DNA of 64,000 nt, taken from NCBI GenBank assembly GCA_905221605.1, contig CAJNDS010000224.1, positions 1,858,059 through 1,922,058 on the forward strand. Direction: 5' to 3'. Of the stretch, positions 13,117-25,900 are shown one piece after another. Below the pieces are notes generated by a model. That model was given only the letters and a program-made list of their open reading frames with translations. It did no database searches and had not been told where the DNA came from. The position numbers and the translations under genes were made by a program. Numbering within the stretch: the stretch's first letter is position 1; each line of letters starts with the position of its first letter. The stretch is from Symbiodinium natans. Taxonomy: Eukaryota; Sar; Dinophyceae; Suessiales; Symbiodiniaceae.

Positions 13117-14473
13117 CACATGAGACCCTAAAACAGTAAACCCTGAACCCCGAGTTCCTTGAACAGCGGAAGCTGGTTAAAACTCTAACATATGCAATCC
13201 ACAGACCTGATCCTTTTAGGGTTTAGGGTTTGGGGTTTAGGGTTTAGGGTTTAGGGTTTAGGGTTTAGGGTTTAGTTTTTTAGGGATGGGACCCCCCCGC
13301 CCCCCCTCTTACTGACGTCAAAAGCACTGAGCCCTCTTTCCAATGAGCTAGTCCTCCTTGACTGCACCTAGATCCTACCGAGAGTACACTCATACCCAAG
13401 GCAAGGGGACGTACTGAACTCGGTACAAAAAAATGCATAGAATCCTACATACAAATATCGGTTTCTATATATATATATATATATATATGTAGATATACAT
13501 ACATATATAAATATATAAATATATACATATGTATATATATATATATATATTTTATGTCTATATATGTATATATTGGGCATGTGTGTGTTTTTTTGACGTC
13601 GAACCTGTACTCAAGGAGGAACTTGCTGCCAGTGACTCTGGGCAATGCCTTGTCTGGAGCCCTGCTCCCCGGCTTTTTGTGCTTTTTGTTTTTTTTGGGG
13701 GGGGCGGGGGGGGGGGGGGGGGGCGGGGGGTGGGGGGGGGGGGGGGGGGCTGGGGGGTGGGTGGGTTGACTCTAAACCCAAACAGTTGCGGAGGGAGTGA
13801 GGAGGGCTAGAATGTAGGGCTGAATTGATTGGCTCAGGGCTGCTCTACCTCTGCTAGGCTTCAGGGCTTTAGGGGCGCCAGCCTAGGATCTCTTTCGGGC
13901 ATCCAATACTCAACAGGTTCCTCAGAACCCATGTAATCCCTTCCCCCTAATATATTAAACGGGGGGGCTCCCCCCCCCCCCCTTTAAAAATCCAAAACCT
14001 GTTTCTATAATTAGGGGGTATTCTTATCGAAATGTCATAAGGACTCTAAGCCCTAAACCCTTAACCTAGACCCCCAACCCTAAACCCTCTGAGGGTTTTC
14101 ATTGGTGTTGAGGGGTTTATTGGAGGCCTGAACCACCCCCCTAATTCGGAATTGGGTTTAAACGGCAGGATTTTCCGGAAAGTGTTTTTATCATTAAGGT
14201 TGCATTTAATAAAAGGGGGAAGGGATTACCTGATTATTATTATTATTGTTATTTGTATTATTATACATTCTTATATACTTGGGCCCCACAGTCCCTAAGT
14301 AGGAAGTACTTTAAGACCCAAGTATTCCCTATTTGCGTACATGGACCCTTAGGGATATGGCACCCTACACTTCAAGGATTGTGGGCGCCGGCATGTCCTA
14401 CGCCTTCGGCCGGCTCGGAAAGTCCTCGCCGGCGAGCACGAAGCAGGAGTTGGAGCCTTGGTCTAGCAATTAG
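2572..14473 (+). CDS. Formate/nitrite transporter (FNT) family channel, 13 exons
   Basis: FNT proteins are pentameric membrane channels for small monovalent anions such as formate, nitrite or lactate. Exons: 2572-2619, 3776-3860, 5260-5356, 6249-6314, 7047-7088, 7276-7352, 9024-9079, 9414-9469, 10272-10334, 11459-11518, 12073-12135, 13616-13663, 14377-14473 (TAG). The phases join without error to 285 residues, the usual FNT length. FNT landmarks in order: TPQET near the N-terminus; FMGGCYVG; EAQLFTGN (TM2); YWGNLLG (TM3); GVMCNWL (TM4); ISMFVGIGFEHS and NMFLL (TM5); RNLLPVTLGN (TM6); a short hydrophilic tail. Seven of 12 introns start with GC, five with GT. The ATG at 2572 is the only good start upstream of TPQET; exon 1 could run on to about 2632 in frame. 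Substrate cannot be told. The family call is firm; the first junction is the weakest. Confidence 0.93.
7769..8146 (+). CDS. Small two-exon ORF nested in FNT intron 6, unknown
   Basis: Exons 7769-7880 and 7989-8146 (TGA) give 89 residues. Third positions are strongly G/C rich (about 75%), much as in the true exons nearby. Exon 1 begins just after a TTGCAG and reads METFKAQLDLICVP; exon 2 contains KYAQGSNEKFTAAAAELLN. The 108-bp intron between them is a palindromic element (7881-7988). The FNT exons on either side splice to each other in phase, so this is not needed by the transporter. It could be a small nested gene, a captured fragment, or an alternative terminal part. No family was recognised. 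Confidence 0.45.
7881..7988 (+). mobile_element. 108-bp palindromic element that is a whole GT-AG intron (introner-like)
   Basis: The element begins GTTGGTTCGTAGGGACTGAG and ends CCCTACCAACCAACAG. Its two arms are long imperfect inverted copies of each other (GAGGTACCCTAT pairs with ATAGGGTACCTC). It fills exactly the gap between two coding-like segments, so both splice sites lie in the element ends. A related copy lies at about 21866-21953. Introner elements of this kind are known from dinoflagellates; membership of a known family was not checked. Confidence 0.6.
11560..11668. mobile_element. 109-bp palindromic element, family 1
   Basis: It begins CCCTAAGGGTCCATGTACC and ends GGTACATGGATCCTTAGGG, with inner arms TACTTGGGCCCCAAAG and CTTTAAGGGCCAAGTA: the whole element folds as one hairpin. 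Similar copies: 18622-18730, 21674-21782 and 30803-30911 (each 109 bp), plus interrupted ones at about 14218-14354, 20597-20779, 39530-39685 and 59014-59143. No ORF, so any movement would need help in trans. Confidence 0.8.
11773..11881. mobile_element. 109-bp palindromic element, family 2
   Basis: Same ends and length as the copy at 15700-15808. It lies in the FNT intron after the exon at 11459-11518, only about 100 bp after a family 1 element. Confidence 0.8.
12976..13110. repeat. CCCTAAA array inside a (GA)n microsatellite
   Basis: A GA run (about 12979-12998) passes directly into about 11 CCCTAAA units (12999-13078) and then resumes as a GA run (13079-13110). The array sits in an FNT intron. 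Confidence 0.9.
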
Positions 14474-16974
14474 GGGGTTTAGGGGGTTGAGGTTCCCCCC
14501 TACACTAGCAGTCCTTAATCGATATTTTACTGGGGGGTACTATAGTAGTCCCTATTACGGGGGAACATCCCAATTTAGGCTTTAGGTCTTTCGAGATATT
14601 TGTACTTTTTGTTTTGGGCGTTGGTGTTAGTTCTTCTGTTTGAACTTTCTTGTTTGGGGGAGGGTGGGGGGGTGGTAGGACCTGATGGCTTCCATAGGCA
14701 CTCCAGGACAAAGCCCATGTGTGCTCGAAGCGCAAGAATCAAGCAGAAGGGCGCCGTAGGGTTCAGGGTCGAGGGTGTCTAGATGGAGCTCGTGGGTCGC
14801 CAGTAGTCGGTAACCACAGGTTATAACCTCTTTGCTTCAGATTCTCCAGACCTCTGAATCTAAAAATCCGAAACTGGGCTCCCCTCTCCCTCCACGTCTT
14901 TCGGCCGAACCCTTCTGTGGAGGCCCGCGGGCTCAACAGAGGTTCGCAGCTCAAGATCAAGCAACCTATAGTAAGACCTTCGGCCCCCAAAGTAGCACCG
15001 AAAGCAAGAGCCCTTGCAACGTCAGGGCAAGGAGCCAGCGGTCATGGGCCATTTTTTTTTTTGGGGGGGACTTCTCTCTCTGTCTCTCTCTGTCTCTCTC
15101 TGTCTCTCTCTGTCTCTCTCTCTATATGTATATATATATATATACATATACATATGTATAAATACATGTATACACATATAGTAAGATTTCTGTATATAAT
15201 ATGTATATATATATATATTCATTTATCTAAGATTTCACATCTGCATAAGATTCCCGCATGATCTCACACCCACGCCGCGTGCTGCCCCCTCCCCCTCCCC
15301 CAACTTTGGTAGAAAAGCAAGAGACAGCGTGACCGAAACACTCGGAAACTTCATAAGAGGAGAAAGAAAAAGGCAAATTCATTTATAATTTTCGTATTCA
15401 CAATCATTTTACTTTGTCCTCAACCCTGCAACCCCCCCCCCCCCCCCAAACCGTCAACCTCTCCCAAAAACCCCAAGCCCCAAATCGCAAACCCCACGCC
15501 CCAAACCCCAAACCCCAAACTCCAAACTCCAAAACCCCAAACCCCAAACCCCAAACCCCAAACCCTAGCCTCTGAAATCCCCCCAAACCGTCAACCCTCA
15601 CTCCGACGGCGTGCTGGAGCCCAGGAGGAGAGCGCGCTGGTTGGCCAGTGACACCCCTCGGGTGTGCTCGGGGGTGAGGGTTTTGGGGCTTTGAGGTTTC
15701 CCAAAGGATCCATGTACCCATATAGTATATACTTGGGCCTTAAAGGGGTTCCTATATAGTAGCTCTAGGGGCCAAGTATATACTATATAGGTACATGGAT
15801 CCTTTGGGTTTAGGGTTTTACCCAAAACCCTAGCTACACCCTCATCCCGAACCCTCAAACATCAACTCCGATGGCTGTAAGGTTTTGGGCTTCAGCCCTG
15901 CAAAATTTAGGGTTTAGGGTTTAGGGTTTAGGGTTTAGGGTTTAGGGTTGATTAGACTGATGCCCAACTTAGCGGTGTTACAGGATCAGGGCACCAGTTC
16001 TTTTGGCGCTCGAGCCCATGTCACCCAGAGACTCCAATACCCGTGAGTCCGGGGGTGGATTTAGGGTTTAGGGTTTAGGGTTTAGGGTTTAGGGCCTAGG
16101 GTTTAGGGTTTAGGGTTTAGGGTTTAGGGATACTACGGTTAGGATTTAGGGATACTACGGTTTAGGGTTTAGGGTTTCGGGACACCAGGATCCCCAAGTT
16201 AAGATAGGAGGAACGTCCCAACTTTTTCATGAGTACGTTGGAGCTTCTGGGTGGGGCTTGCTTTTAAATTCTGGGCCCTTGTTAGGCGGGGCCGGAGGTC
16301 TCCGAGCCTCTCTGGGCTTTGGGACTCCTTTTTTTCGACGTTTCAGGGTTTTGGTTTGGGGTTTAGGGTTTCGGGTTTAGGGATACTACGGTTTAGGGTT
16401 TAGGGATGCTAGGGATACTAGGGTTTAGGGTTTAGGGTTTAGGGTTTAGGGTTTAGGGTGTAGGGGCCCTGCGCCCTACTGTGCCTAGAAAGGGACCTGT
16501 GGATGGAACCAGTCTGAGGCGGCCACGCGAGAGAACCTGGCAAGCCGAGCTGCAGTACTGGAGTAGCCATTTATACCCTGAAAGAATTCTGGGAACTGTA
16601 CCTAAAGCACCTAGACCCTAAACCCCAAACCCCAAACCCCAAACCCTAAACCCTAAACCCTAAACCCTAAACCCTAAACCCTAAACCCTAAACCCTAAAC
16701 CCTAAACCCTAAACCCTAAACCGAACAGCTTGGTCTACTTACCCCTTTTTCAACAATTCCAGGTTGCTCTAGGTACGCTCAAGTCCCAAAGCGGACGTTC
16801 TCTGCCACTCTCCGGGGTGCCCCATCGTGCGAGAGGCCACCCCTGACCCCCCACGGTGGTCGAAGCCTCTGCCTTTTAACTCTTATGGGGTTTAGGGCTT
16901 AGGGTGTAGGGTTTAGGGGTTAGGGGTTAGGGTTTAGGGTTTAGGTGTCTTACAATTTTTGAAATGTTTCGCAG
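14474..16974. other. FNT 3' flank and unresolved 5' part of the WD40 gene
   Basis: This stretch holds a palindromic element (14490-14570), TTTAGGG tracts (15905-15949, 16057-16127, 16426-16458, 16636-16721), a TC/TA microsatellite (15065-15230) and the 109-bp element at 15700-15808. Exon-like pieces are at 14717-14755 (MCARSARIKQKGA, before GTAGGG), 14942-14970 (QLKIKQPI, before GTAAGA), 15984-16042 (CAG acceptor and GTGAGT donor) and 16500-16580. Some may be the first exons of the WD40 gene, but phases and frame could not be settled. The start codon was not found. Confidence 0.4.
15700..15808. mobile_element. 109-bp palindromic element, family 2
   Basis: It begins CCCAAAGGATCCATGTACC and ends GGTACATGGATCCTTTGGG. 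The arms (about 37 bp, including TATAGTATATACTTGG) are almost perfect inverted copies. Copies of exactly the same length lie at 11773-11881, 32525-32633 and 39838-39946; diverged or partial copies at about 345-440, 9088-9330, 9673-9835 and 31915-31997. The core resembles family 1. Confidence 0.85.
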
Positions 16975-19900
16975 GCACCCGGATCCGAGCCGGCGGGTCT
17001 TGAGGCAAGTTAGGCTGGAATCCTGAGCCCCAAAACCCTGAACGGTTTCGGTTTTGAAGCCCCAAACCGAAACCCCGAAACCTGAAAACCCTAAACCCTA
17101 AACCCTAAACCCTAAACCCTACACCGGGTTAGGGCCGAAGGTCCCAGGGTTGTCACAGGCTTTAGACTTGCTGTTAGGGTCTAGGGGCGGGGCCTTTGGG
17201 GTCTGAAGGTTTCGCTGATAGGGTGTACGGTTTAGGCGTTTCAGGGTGTGGGGCGAAGGGTTCAGGCTTTAGGTTTTGTAGGGATTATGGTTTACAGGGC
17301 TGTTCTAAACTGTGCGTCGAGCCTCCGCTGCAAAGGGGTTCTATCATCAAAGGCTGCCCCCCTCCCCCCCTAAACCCTAAACCCTAAACCCTAAACCTGA
17401 ACCCTAAACCCTAACCCCCCCCCCCCCCCCCCACCCTCTCAAAGGAAATCTCTTTTTGCGACCAACCTTGGGGTTGGAGGGGCTTAGGATTTAAGGCCAG
17501 GGGGCTTCGGGTTTGGGATTTAGGGTTTAGGGCTTAGGGTGTAGGGTTTAGGGTTTAGGGTTTAGGCTTTCTTATGATTATGTTTAGAGGGGTTTGGGAT
17601 TGCAGATCGCCATCTTGTAGGGTTGGGGCTCCAGGCATAAGGACCGTTGGCTGGGATTGGGCGCGTATCTCATTGAACAGCAGGCGGTGAATTTGAAACC
17701 ATCGCGTCCTGGAGACCAAGGCGAGTCGCCCGAAAAGGCGAGAACTTTTTGAAAGCCGCTCCAGATTCCACACCAGAGTTTTCAGCCTCACGTCAGTGAA
17801 AAAGGATCATGATTCCGGGGGATTAGGGGTTTCGCCGCTCCCATGTCCCTAGTAAACTACTCCGAAAGGATTAGGAGCACCACAATCCCCTTAAGCAAAA
17901 GAGGTTTTGGATTGCCTCGCAATTCCCTTAAGCAGAAGAGGTTTTGGATTTCTGGGTAGGGTTCAATCGCTGGCGCCGGGAAACATTCGAAAGGGTTCTG
18001 AAGTACGGGCCCCTGGGTTGCATAGGGTATATAAGAGGTACATAAGGGCCCCCCCCCCCCCCCCCTTTTTAAGGGCCACATACGAAGGGACCATGAAACT
18101 AAACCCTAGCCCTAAACCCTAAACCCTAAACCCTAAACCCTAAACCCTAAACCCTAAACCCTAAACCCTAAACCCTAAACCCTAAGACACAAGCTGCCGT
18201 CCGACCGCACCAGGTACAATGCGCAGACTCAGAAGAAGGTGGTCATAGCTGGCAAGGCAGGGCTTGGGATGCCCTGATACTAACAGGGTTTAGGGTTTAG
18301 GGTTTAGGGTTCAGGGTTTAGGGTTTAGGGTTTAGGGTTTAGGGTTTAGGGAGTCCTTATTCGGGATTACAGCAGGGAGTACTATAATTCCCTATTAAGG
18401 ACTGTTAGTATAAGGGGGAACATCCTCAGCAGGGCCTGAGCTTTTTCTGTGGTGCCTTGGCGAGGAGATGTTTGTGTTTGTCCGCCGTAAACCCTAAACC
18501 CTACACCCTAAACCCTACACCCTAAACTCTAAACCCTATAAACCCTAAACCCTAATTGAAGGCTTGAGATCGGCGTGCGAGTTAGCTTACGCTTAGGCTC
18601 TAAACATAGCCCCAAAACCCTGGGTAAGGGTCCGCGTACCAAAATAGGGAATACTTTGGCCTTAAAGTGCTTCCTATTTAGGGACTGTGGGGCCCAAGTA
18701 TGTAATCGTAAGGTACATGGACCCTTAGGGTTACCCTTAGGCTAAAAAAGGCCCAAAAACCTTCTAAAAGAGGGCCTTTTGTCAGAGCCTTAGGGTTAGG
18801 ACTGTATAGGGCTTGAGGTTCAGCATGCCAGTCAAGGATACGTTCTCATGGTTCTCCTAGGACCGGGAGTAGGCCCTTTTTCCTTTTTTTAGGGTCCGAG
18901 TTCCCTTGTAAGCCCCTTAAAGCCAAAAGGGTACACTTTTATTCCTAGGTTTCTCCCGGGTCTAGTCTCAGGTTCAAGCTACTTTTTCGGGCGGGGGCGA
19001 ACTTCACGCTTGCTCAGGTTGTGCCAGCCTTTCCTAGCCTGAAACCATTCAACTCCCAAACAACTGGGGACCCAACATCAACCCTATGTGCTGTTTCTCC
19101 AGGTGCTGTAGGGAGCCTTGGATTCGGGGTGTAGAAGCCCCAAGCCCTAAACTCTAAACACCAGATCATGGAATTGCGCTTTCGCATTCAGCTTACGCGG
19201 CTTGCCGGCTTATGGGAGCCTTTAGGGGCTAACGGGGTTTTGGGTGTGTGGGTTCAGGGATTTCGGGTTGAAGGTTCTTGGGTTTTGTGGGTGTGGAGGA
19301 ATGCAGGCCCTGAAGACTAATCCTAAACCCGCAAGCTGGCACCCCGAACCCTAAACCCTAAACCCTAAACCCTACAAAGCCCTGCACCTCCCGCGGCACC
19401 AGTCGAAGACGTCGAAAGATGCGGTGACCGACGCCCAGATCTGGCCTCAGACCTTCCACCGAAACCCTAAACCCTAAACCCTAAGCCCTAAACCCTAAAC
19501 CCTAAACCCTAAACCGCGGGGAGTCGTAAGCTCCCGAGGGGCTGAGGATCCTAAAAAGGGTTTAGGGTTTGAGGTTTAGGGCTCAGGACTTATAAACCCT
19601 AAGCCCTAAGCCCTTAAATGACTTAAATATTATAGGGTTTATGGTTTATAGGTTCTAGGCCCTGGCCCGAAACCCTATAGGGCTCAGGGTTTAGGGTTTC
19701 GGGTTTAGGGTTTAGAGGTTAGGGTTTAGGGTTCAGGGTTGAGGGTTTGGAGACATAGGGTTCGGGGAAGATCCACCTGCGTCCCGAGGGAATCAGCCTG
19801 ATTCGGCACGTAATGAATCCAGCCCTGTTCCCTCAAACCCTAAACCCTAAACCCCAAACCCTAAACCCTAAACCCTAAACCTCCACCCCGTCATCTTTTT

Positions 19901-22900
19901 ACACCCGTTGAACCTTACACCACATCCCGCACCCTACACCCTATGTTTAGGGTTTAGGGTTCAGGGTTTAGGGTATGTAAACCCTAAACCCCGAAGCCTA
20001 AAAACTCAAACCCTAGGACTCCTACCTGTCCTACCTTCCCACTCAAAGCCCCAAACCCCCTAAACCCTAAGCCCTATAGCTCCGAAACCCTAAACCCTAA
20101 ACCCTAAACCCTAAACCCTAAACCATATAGACCCTAAACCCTAAACCCTAAACCCTAAACCCTAAACCCTTAACCCTTAACCCTTAACCCTTAACCCTAA
20201 ACCCACCTCCCCCCCCCCCCCCCCACGAGTCGATGAACCCTGGACTTCCGAAAGCCCAACGCGGATGCAAAAGGTGGGACCCGCTTTCAGAAGACTATCT
20301 TCTGGTGTCCTTTGCTGCCTCGCCCTCAGTGTTGTTTTCTTTGGGGTTCAGGGTTTAGGGTTTAGGGTTTAGGGTTTAGGGCTTAGGGTTCAGAGTTTGG
20401 GGTTTCGGGTTTAGGCTCACTTGAACAACCCTGACTCACCCCCCGCCCCCAGCCCCAGCCACCCCCCACTAAGCACCGATACGGGTAGCTTGGCTTGTTC
20501 GAATTTTTTTGGTCAGGGACTGTAACAGCAGGGTTTTTTCGAGGGGGAGGGGGGGGGGGGGAGGGGGCTAGTATTCCCCCACTTTATCTGCTGGAACCCG
20601 AAGGGTCCATGTACCAAGATAGGGAATACTTGGGCCTTAAAGTACTTCCTATTGCGGGACTTTGGGATAAGAAGAATAATAATACTAATATAACAATAAT
20701 AATCATAACAATAATACTACTAATAATGACAGTAATAGTAATAATAATCATAATAATTAAGTTGCATGGACCCTTAGGGAGTTCAGGGAGTTCAGAGTGT
20801 AGTGATGTCGTGCAGTTGCCGCGCGCTGCGTGCAGACTTTGCAGGTCCTGCGGCTTGAATATGCGAACCCTAAACCCTAAAATCCTAAACCCTAAACCTC
20901 AAACCCTAAAACCCTAAAACGGCTCAAGATTGGGACAAACATGGTTGAGGTCGCAGCAGTGTTGATTCCCGCGGCGGTTTTGTCCGAAACGGTTTCTCCA
21001 CTGAATGTTGTCTGGATATTTTTCGTGGCATGGTGTCTTCTATAACTTTTAACCTGTGCTTCACGTCGTTGCACTAAAACCCTAAACCCCTAACCCCTTA
21101 TTTAACCTCCTAAACCCCTAAACCCCTACGCCCTACGCCCCAAACTCTTAGTAGGGAGGGGATGGGAAGAGTATGGGATGGGACGAGGACGAGCGCATGA
21201 AAGGTGCCTTGGACTGGTCGACCATGCTTTCCCCGCTCCACGAGAAAGGCGTGTCCATCAGCCAGCACTATGCATGCACACCGTGCAATGGACCGTGGAC
21301 CCAGCCACTCGAGCATGCTATGATCAGCGCGCCTGTCCGCGCATCGCAGTGGTACTTCTTGCAAGACAAAGGTGTGACAAGAACGATCATACTGGAGGTG
21401 TGCCTTGTGCACCAACAGGTTCAAGATTTCCGGCCACGCCCCCCATTCTCTTGTGTGTACATGTTAACCAAGCTTGTCATTTCATGATGCGAGTGACAGC
21501 AACGTCGCTCAGCACGGAGCTCTCAAACTCTGAACCTACACCCTCCACCCTAAACCCGTGCACCTTGTCCCTTGGATGTGTTGCGATATGATCGTGGGAG
21601 CTCGTCGGTCGTGTTCATGTTGGGCATCATGCAATCCTTGTGGGGATCAACCAACTTTAGCCCCAGAGGCTAACCCTGAGGGTCCATGTACCTCATGATT
21701 ATATACTTGGGCCCCAAAGTCCCTGAATAGGAAGTACTTTAAGGGCCAAGTATTCCCTATCTTGGTACATGGACCCTTAGGGTAAGCCCCAAGTCCCCAA
21801 ACCCTTGCGACCCTAAAGCCATAAGCCTTGGCACGGACCCCTAAACCTCTAAACCCGGATGGTTCTTAGTAGGGACTGAGGGACTGAGGTACCCTTTTTC
21901 CTTTAAAAGGGTATATGTAGGGCCCTAATTCTCTCATTCCCGACTAAGAACCCCGGGTAAACCGTAAACCCCTAAACCTCTGAACCTCAAACCCTTGAAC
22001 CCTACCCGGACATGTGTCTTCCCAAGCGCAGGACGGCTCCTTGACCCTGTTCGATGCAAGCAAGCAGACGGAGGTTACCATTAGGGTTTAGGGTTTAGGG
22101 TTTAGGGTTGAGTAGGTTCTGGTTTAGGGTTGAGTGGTTGAGGGGTTTAGGGTTTAGGGTTGAGACTGGGTTTGGGATTCAGGGTTTAGGGTTTAGGGGG
22201 AGGCAGGTGGGGGTGCAGGCTTGTGGGCTCGGGGGTTTAGGTTGTAGCTTATATGGCTCATAAGCCTAAACCCTAAACCCTAAACCCTAAACCCTAAACC
22301 CTAAACCCTAAACCCTAAACCCTAAACCCTAAACCCTAAACGGTTAGGATCTCGGGTTTGGGGTTTAGGGTAGGCCTTTGTCAGTTCTCGGTAGAGTCGA
22401 GTCCTCCATAGTTTAGGGTTTATAGGGTTCCCTCATGACCCTAAACCCTAAACTTAAAGAGGGTTCGGTTCAGGTTTCCAAATAGGCCCCCAGTTTAGGC
22501 CCTAAACCCGAAACCCGAAACCCTAAACCCTAAACCCCAAACCCCAAACCCCAGACCCTAAACCCTAAACCCTCAACCCTCAACCCTCTACCCTACCCGA
22601 TACACTCAGAGGCTCCTTTCACAAGCCGTCCTGTTCGTGGTTTCGGGTGGACTTAGGGTTCAGGGGGGTGTGCAATTTCAGGATGGAGCCGTGGTCTCGC
22701 TTAATTAGGGTTTAGGGTTTGGGGGTTTAGGGTTTAGGGGTTTAGGGTTTAGGGTTTAGGGTTAGGATGCTCTGGAGATTAGGGCTGTAGCCAACAATCG
22801 TCAAGGTCTGTCTCTCCCTCTCTCTCTCGCTGTACAGGGCTGCTAAATCCCAGTATGTTTGTTTGTCCAGCAAGCCACCCCTGAACGTTGAAGCTTTGCT

Positions 22901-25900
22901 TGTAAAGACACTGAGCCCTGCGCCCTTACGGCGAAAGTGAATTTCCTTCAACTACCCACGGCAGGTTAGTCTCGGTATTCGGCTTTTTGGGGCCTTATAG
23001 GGCTGAGCGTTCTCTCCAGTGCCATGCTCTGCCGCCAAATGCGTCAGTACATGTCACAACCATTTCCGAACCCTAGTTGGGGCTGTTAGGTCAGAAGGCG
23101 TGTGTAGGCTGGTAGGGTCCTTTCATGGGTTTATTTATGGCTTCAGGGTATATATATATATATAGATATATATATATATATATGTATACATATTTTCTCG
23201 TTTGTTGTTTCATATGGGGTTTACGAACATACGGGACCCCCAAAGGCGCCAAATAGTAGGATTCCCTTATGATTGTAAGGCACCCCTAATTTTGGAAACC
23301 CCCCCATAAAACCCTGAACCCCAAACCCTAAACCCTAAACCCTAAACTCTAAACCCTAAACCTTACACCCCAAACCCCAAACCCGAAACCCTAAACCCTA
23401 AACCTCCAAGTGTCGCGCCAGGTGCACAGCTTTGAGAAGCAATCGCAAGCCATCCGAAGTCTCGCCTGGGTGCAACCCTTATCTCCAGAGGAGGTTAGGG
23501 TTTAGGGTTTAAGGTTTATTGAAATTATTAAGGGTTCAGGTCCGGGGAAAGTTTCGAGGAGTTTTGAGGAGTTTCGAGGAGTTTCGTTTTTGGGATTTTT
23601 CTTGAAAATTTCAAGTTACAGGGGGCTTGACGGTTTAAAAGGGTTTAGGGTTCAGGGTTTAGGGTTTAGGGTTTCGGGCCCCCTGTTAAAAGAACACTAA
23701 ACCAGAAACCCTAGACCCCTAAACCCCTCAAATACTTCTAAGTCCCTTAAACCCTTTAAACCCCTGAAGCCCTCTAAACTCGTTCGAGCCGCTACACCCT
23801 CAACACCCTTAAACCCCTTAAAGCCTTCAAACCTCTTAATCCCTGTCTCTCAAACCCTTAAAGCCCCTTAAGCCCTGAAATGCAAGCCTTAAACCTTAAA
23901 CCTAAACCTTAAACCCTAAACCCTAAACCCTAAACCCTAAACCCTAAACCTGGGTTGAACCGCCGAGGCCAAAGCTCAGCCAGGCAACTTCGTGTCAGCA
24001 ACTGACCGCGTGGGCGTGCGCCCAGCGATGATTTTCTCCGGGGGTTGCGGGTTTAGGGTTTAGGGTTCAGGGTTTAGGGTTTAGGGTTTAGGGTTCAAGG
24101 TCCATAGGGGTTCAGGGTTTAAAGCTTAGGGTGTACTACGAGCTTCATGGGCAACGAGAACTGGGTGTACGGAGGCAGTCACAAACGGTTTACTTGGAAG
24201 CCCTTTGGACTTAGTAAGTAGGGCCAGCAAGTTGGGTTATGGGGAGCATTAAAAGGGTTTCTAGGGAATACCAAGCAGGCTTACTAAGTCAAAAGTGCTT
24301 CCAAGTAATATAGAGGCCTGAATAAGTAGAATAGTGTTTTGGGGGGTACTATAGTATAATTTTGAAGGGACCATAAGGGAATACTATTAGTAATTATTCC
24401 GACCCTATAGTAGGCCCCGCTTCTCGTGCCAGTTGCTGAAGCTGTGGAATGTTTCGCAGCGGTCACCCATGAGCCAGATCAAAGCCACTCGGACGGCAGA
24501 GGGGCGGAGGGATGGTTGGCCCTAACCCCTAAACCCTAAACCCTAAACCCTAAACCCTAAACCCTAAACCCTTTTGAACCCGAAATCCTGTTGAAGCCTG
24601 TAAGAACTTTAAGCTCTAAGGCTTCAGGTTCCCAGTTGGATTCTGGAACCTTCCCTCTTTTTTAAGGGGTGGCATGAAGTAAGGGCTACGAAGCTCAGTG
24701 GTGCACTTTTTACAGCTGGGTTTTGCAATATTTTTTTGGTTCTGGCATAGCTACCTGTACCTTAAAAGTTTTACTTCGTTTTCCAAGGTCTACTGCAAAA
24801 GTAGGGTACACGTTCGGGCTCTGGTTTCCTTGGAAAGAAGAAATCAACAGATTCAAGGCCGGGGGTTAGGGTTGAGGGGAAGGTAACTAAACGCCAGGGA
24901 CTAAAGTGACGAAAGGAGGGACCTTAGGGGGGCGACATTGGGGCAACTTAGGAATATCGGAACTCTATAATATAGGTATCTATAGGTATTATACAGAGGG
25001 CTTTTTTGTGGGGAACAAGCTTAAGGGGTCCCGCCTTATATCTCTTAACGCACTCTTAGGAGCCCTACTTGGAGGTTCCTTCTACTTAGTAACCCAACTA
25101 TAGCTGTACTTGTAACCCAATCATAACCCTATTAGGGTACTTCAGGGGCTTCGAAGTCATATCTCTTAACAACTTCTAAGAGCCCTACACTGAGTTCTTG
25201 AACTCCCGCAACCTCAGGTCGGTACCAGCGGGGTGCTTTGTGTCAAGGCCGGTTACAAGCTTGCACCGTCTGTAGCCGTCAGCTGGTTTAGGGTTTAGGA
25301 TTAATCATCATCATCATCATCATCATCACAGTTACTGCTATTTGTTCTTACTTTTATAAAGACCAGGTTGCCGTTTTAAAGAAGCTTCAGTAGCAGGAGG
25401 TCAGGGGAGCTCTTCTTTAAGGACCCACAATAATTCTGTTGACAATGTTCAGCAAAAGGTAGCAAGGGATCAGGATGTAGGGCTTCAGGGCGGACATCTG
25501 CATCGTCTACCCACGGGGGCTTTCCTGTCAAGGTTATCATCTGCATTCCTTCGACCCCCCGAAGCCCTAAACCCTAAACCCTAAACCCTAAACCCTAAAC
25601 CCTATACACCCGGTGGAAGCGGGCTTCTCAAGGGCTTGCAGGTTGTGGGAGCCGACGGAGGGCGAGGTTTTAGGGGTGAGGATGCAAGAGTTTAGGTTTA
25701 GGAACCCTAAACCCTAAGGCCCTATAAGCCTTAAGGCCCTAAACCCTACCATTTAATCCACTCTTTAGGGCATCTGCGCGTCAACCTCTCAACTCAGCTG
25801 AAGGTTCATATGTGGGGGATCGTAGAGTTTTCCGGTTAGCTACCCATGGACCTTCTAAACCATGCATCCTACACTCTAAACTAAGAAAGTCTAGTTTACA

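Noticed and set aside
21178-21591. 137-codon + strand frame
   Set aside because: It overlaps the 21170-21415 island in a different frame whose third positions are richer in G/C; it looks like a shadow.
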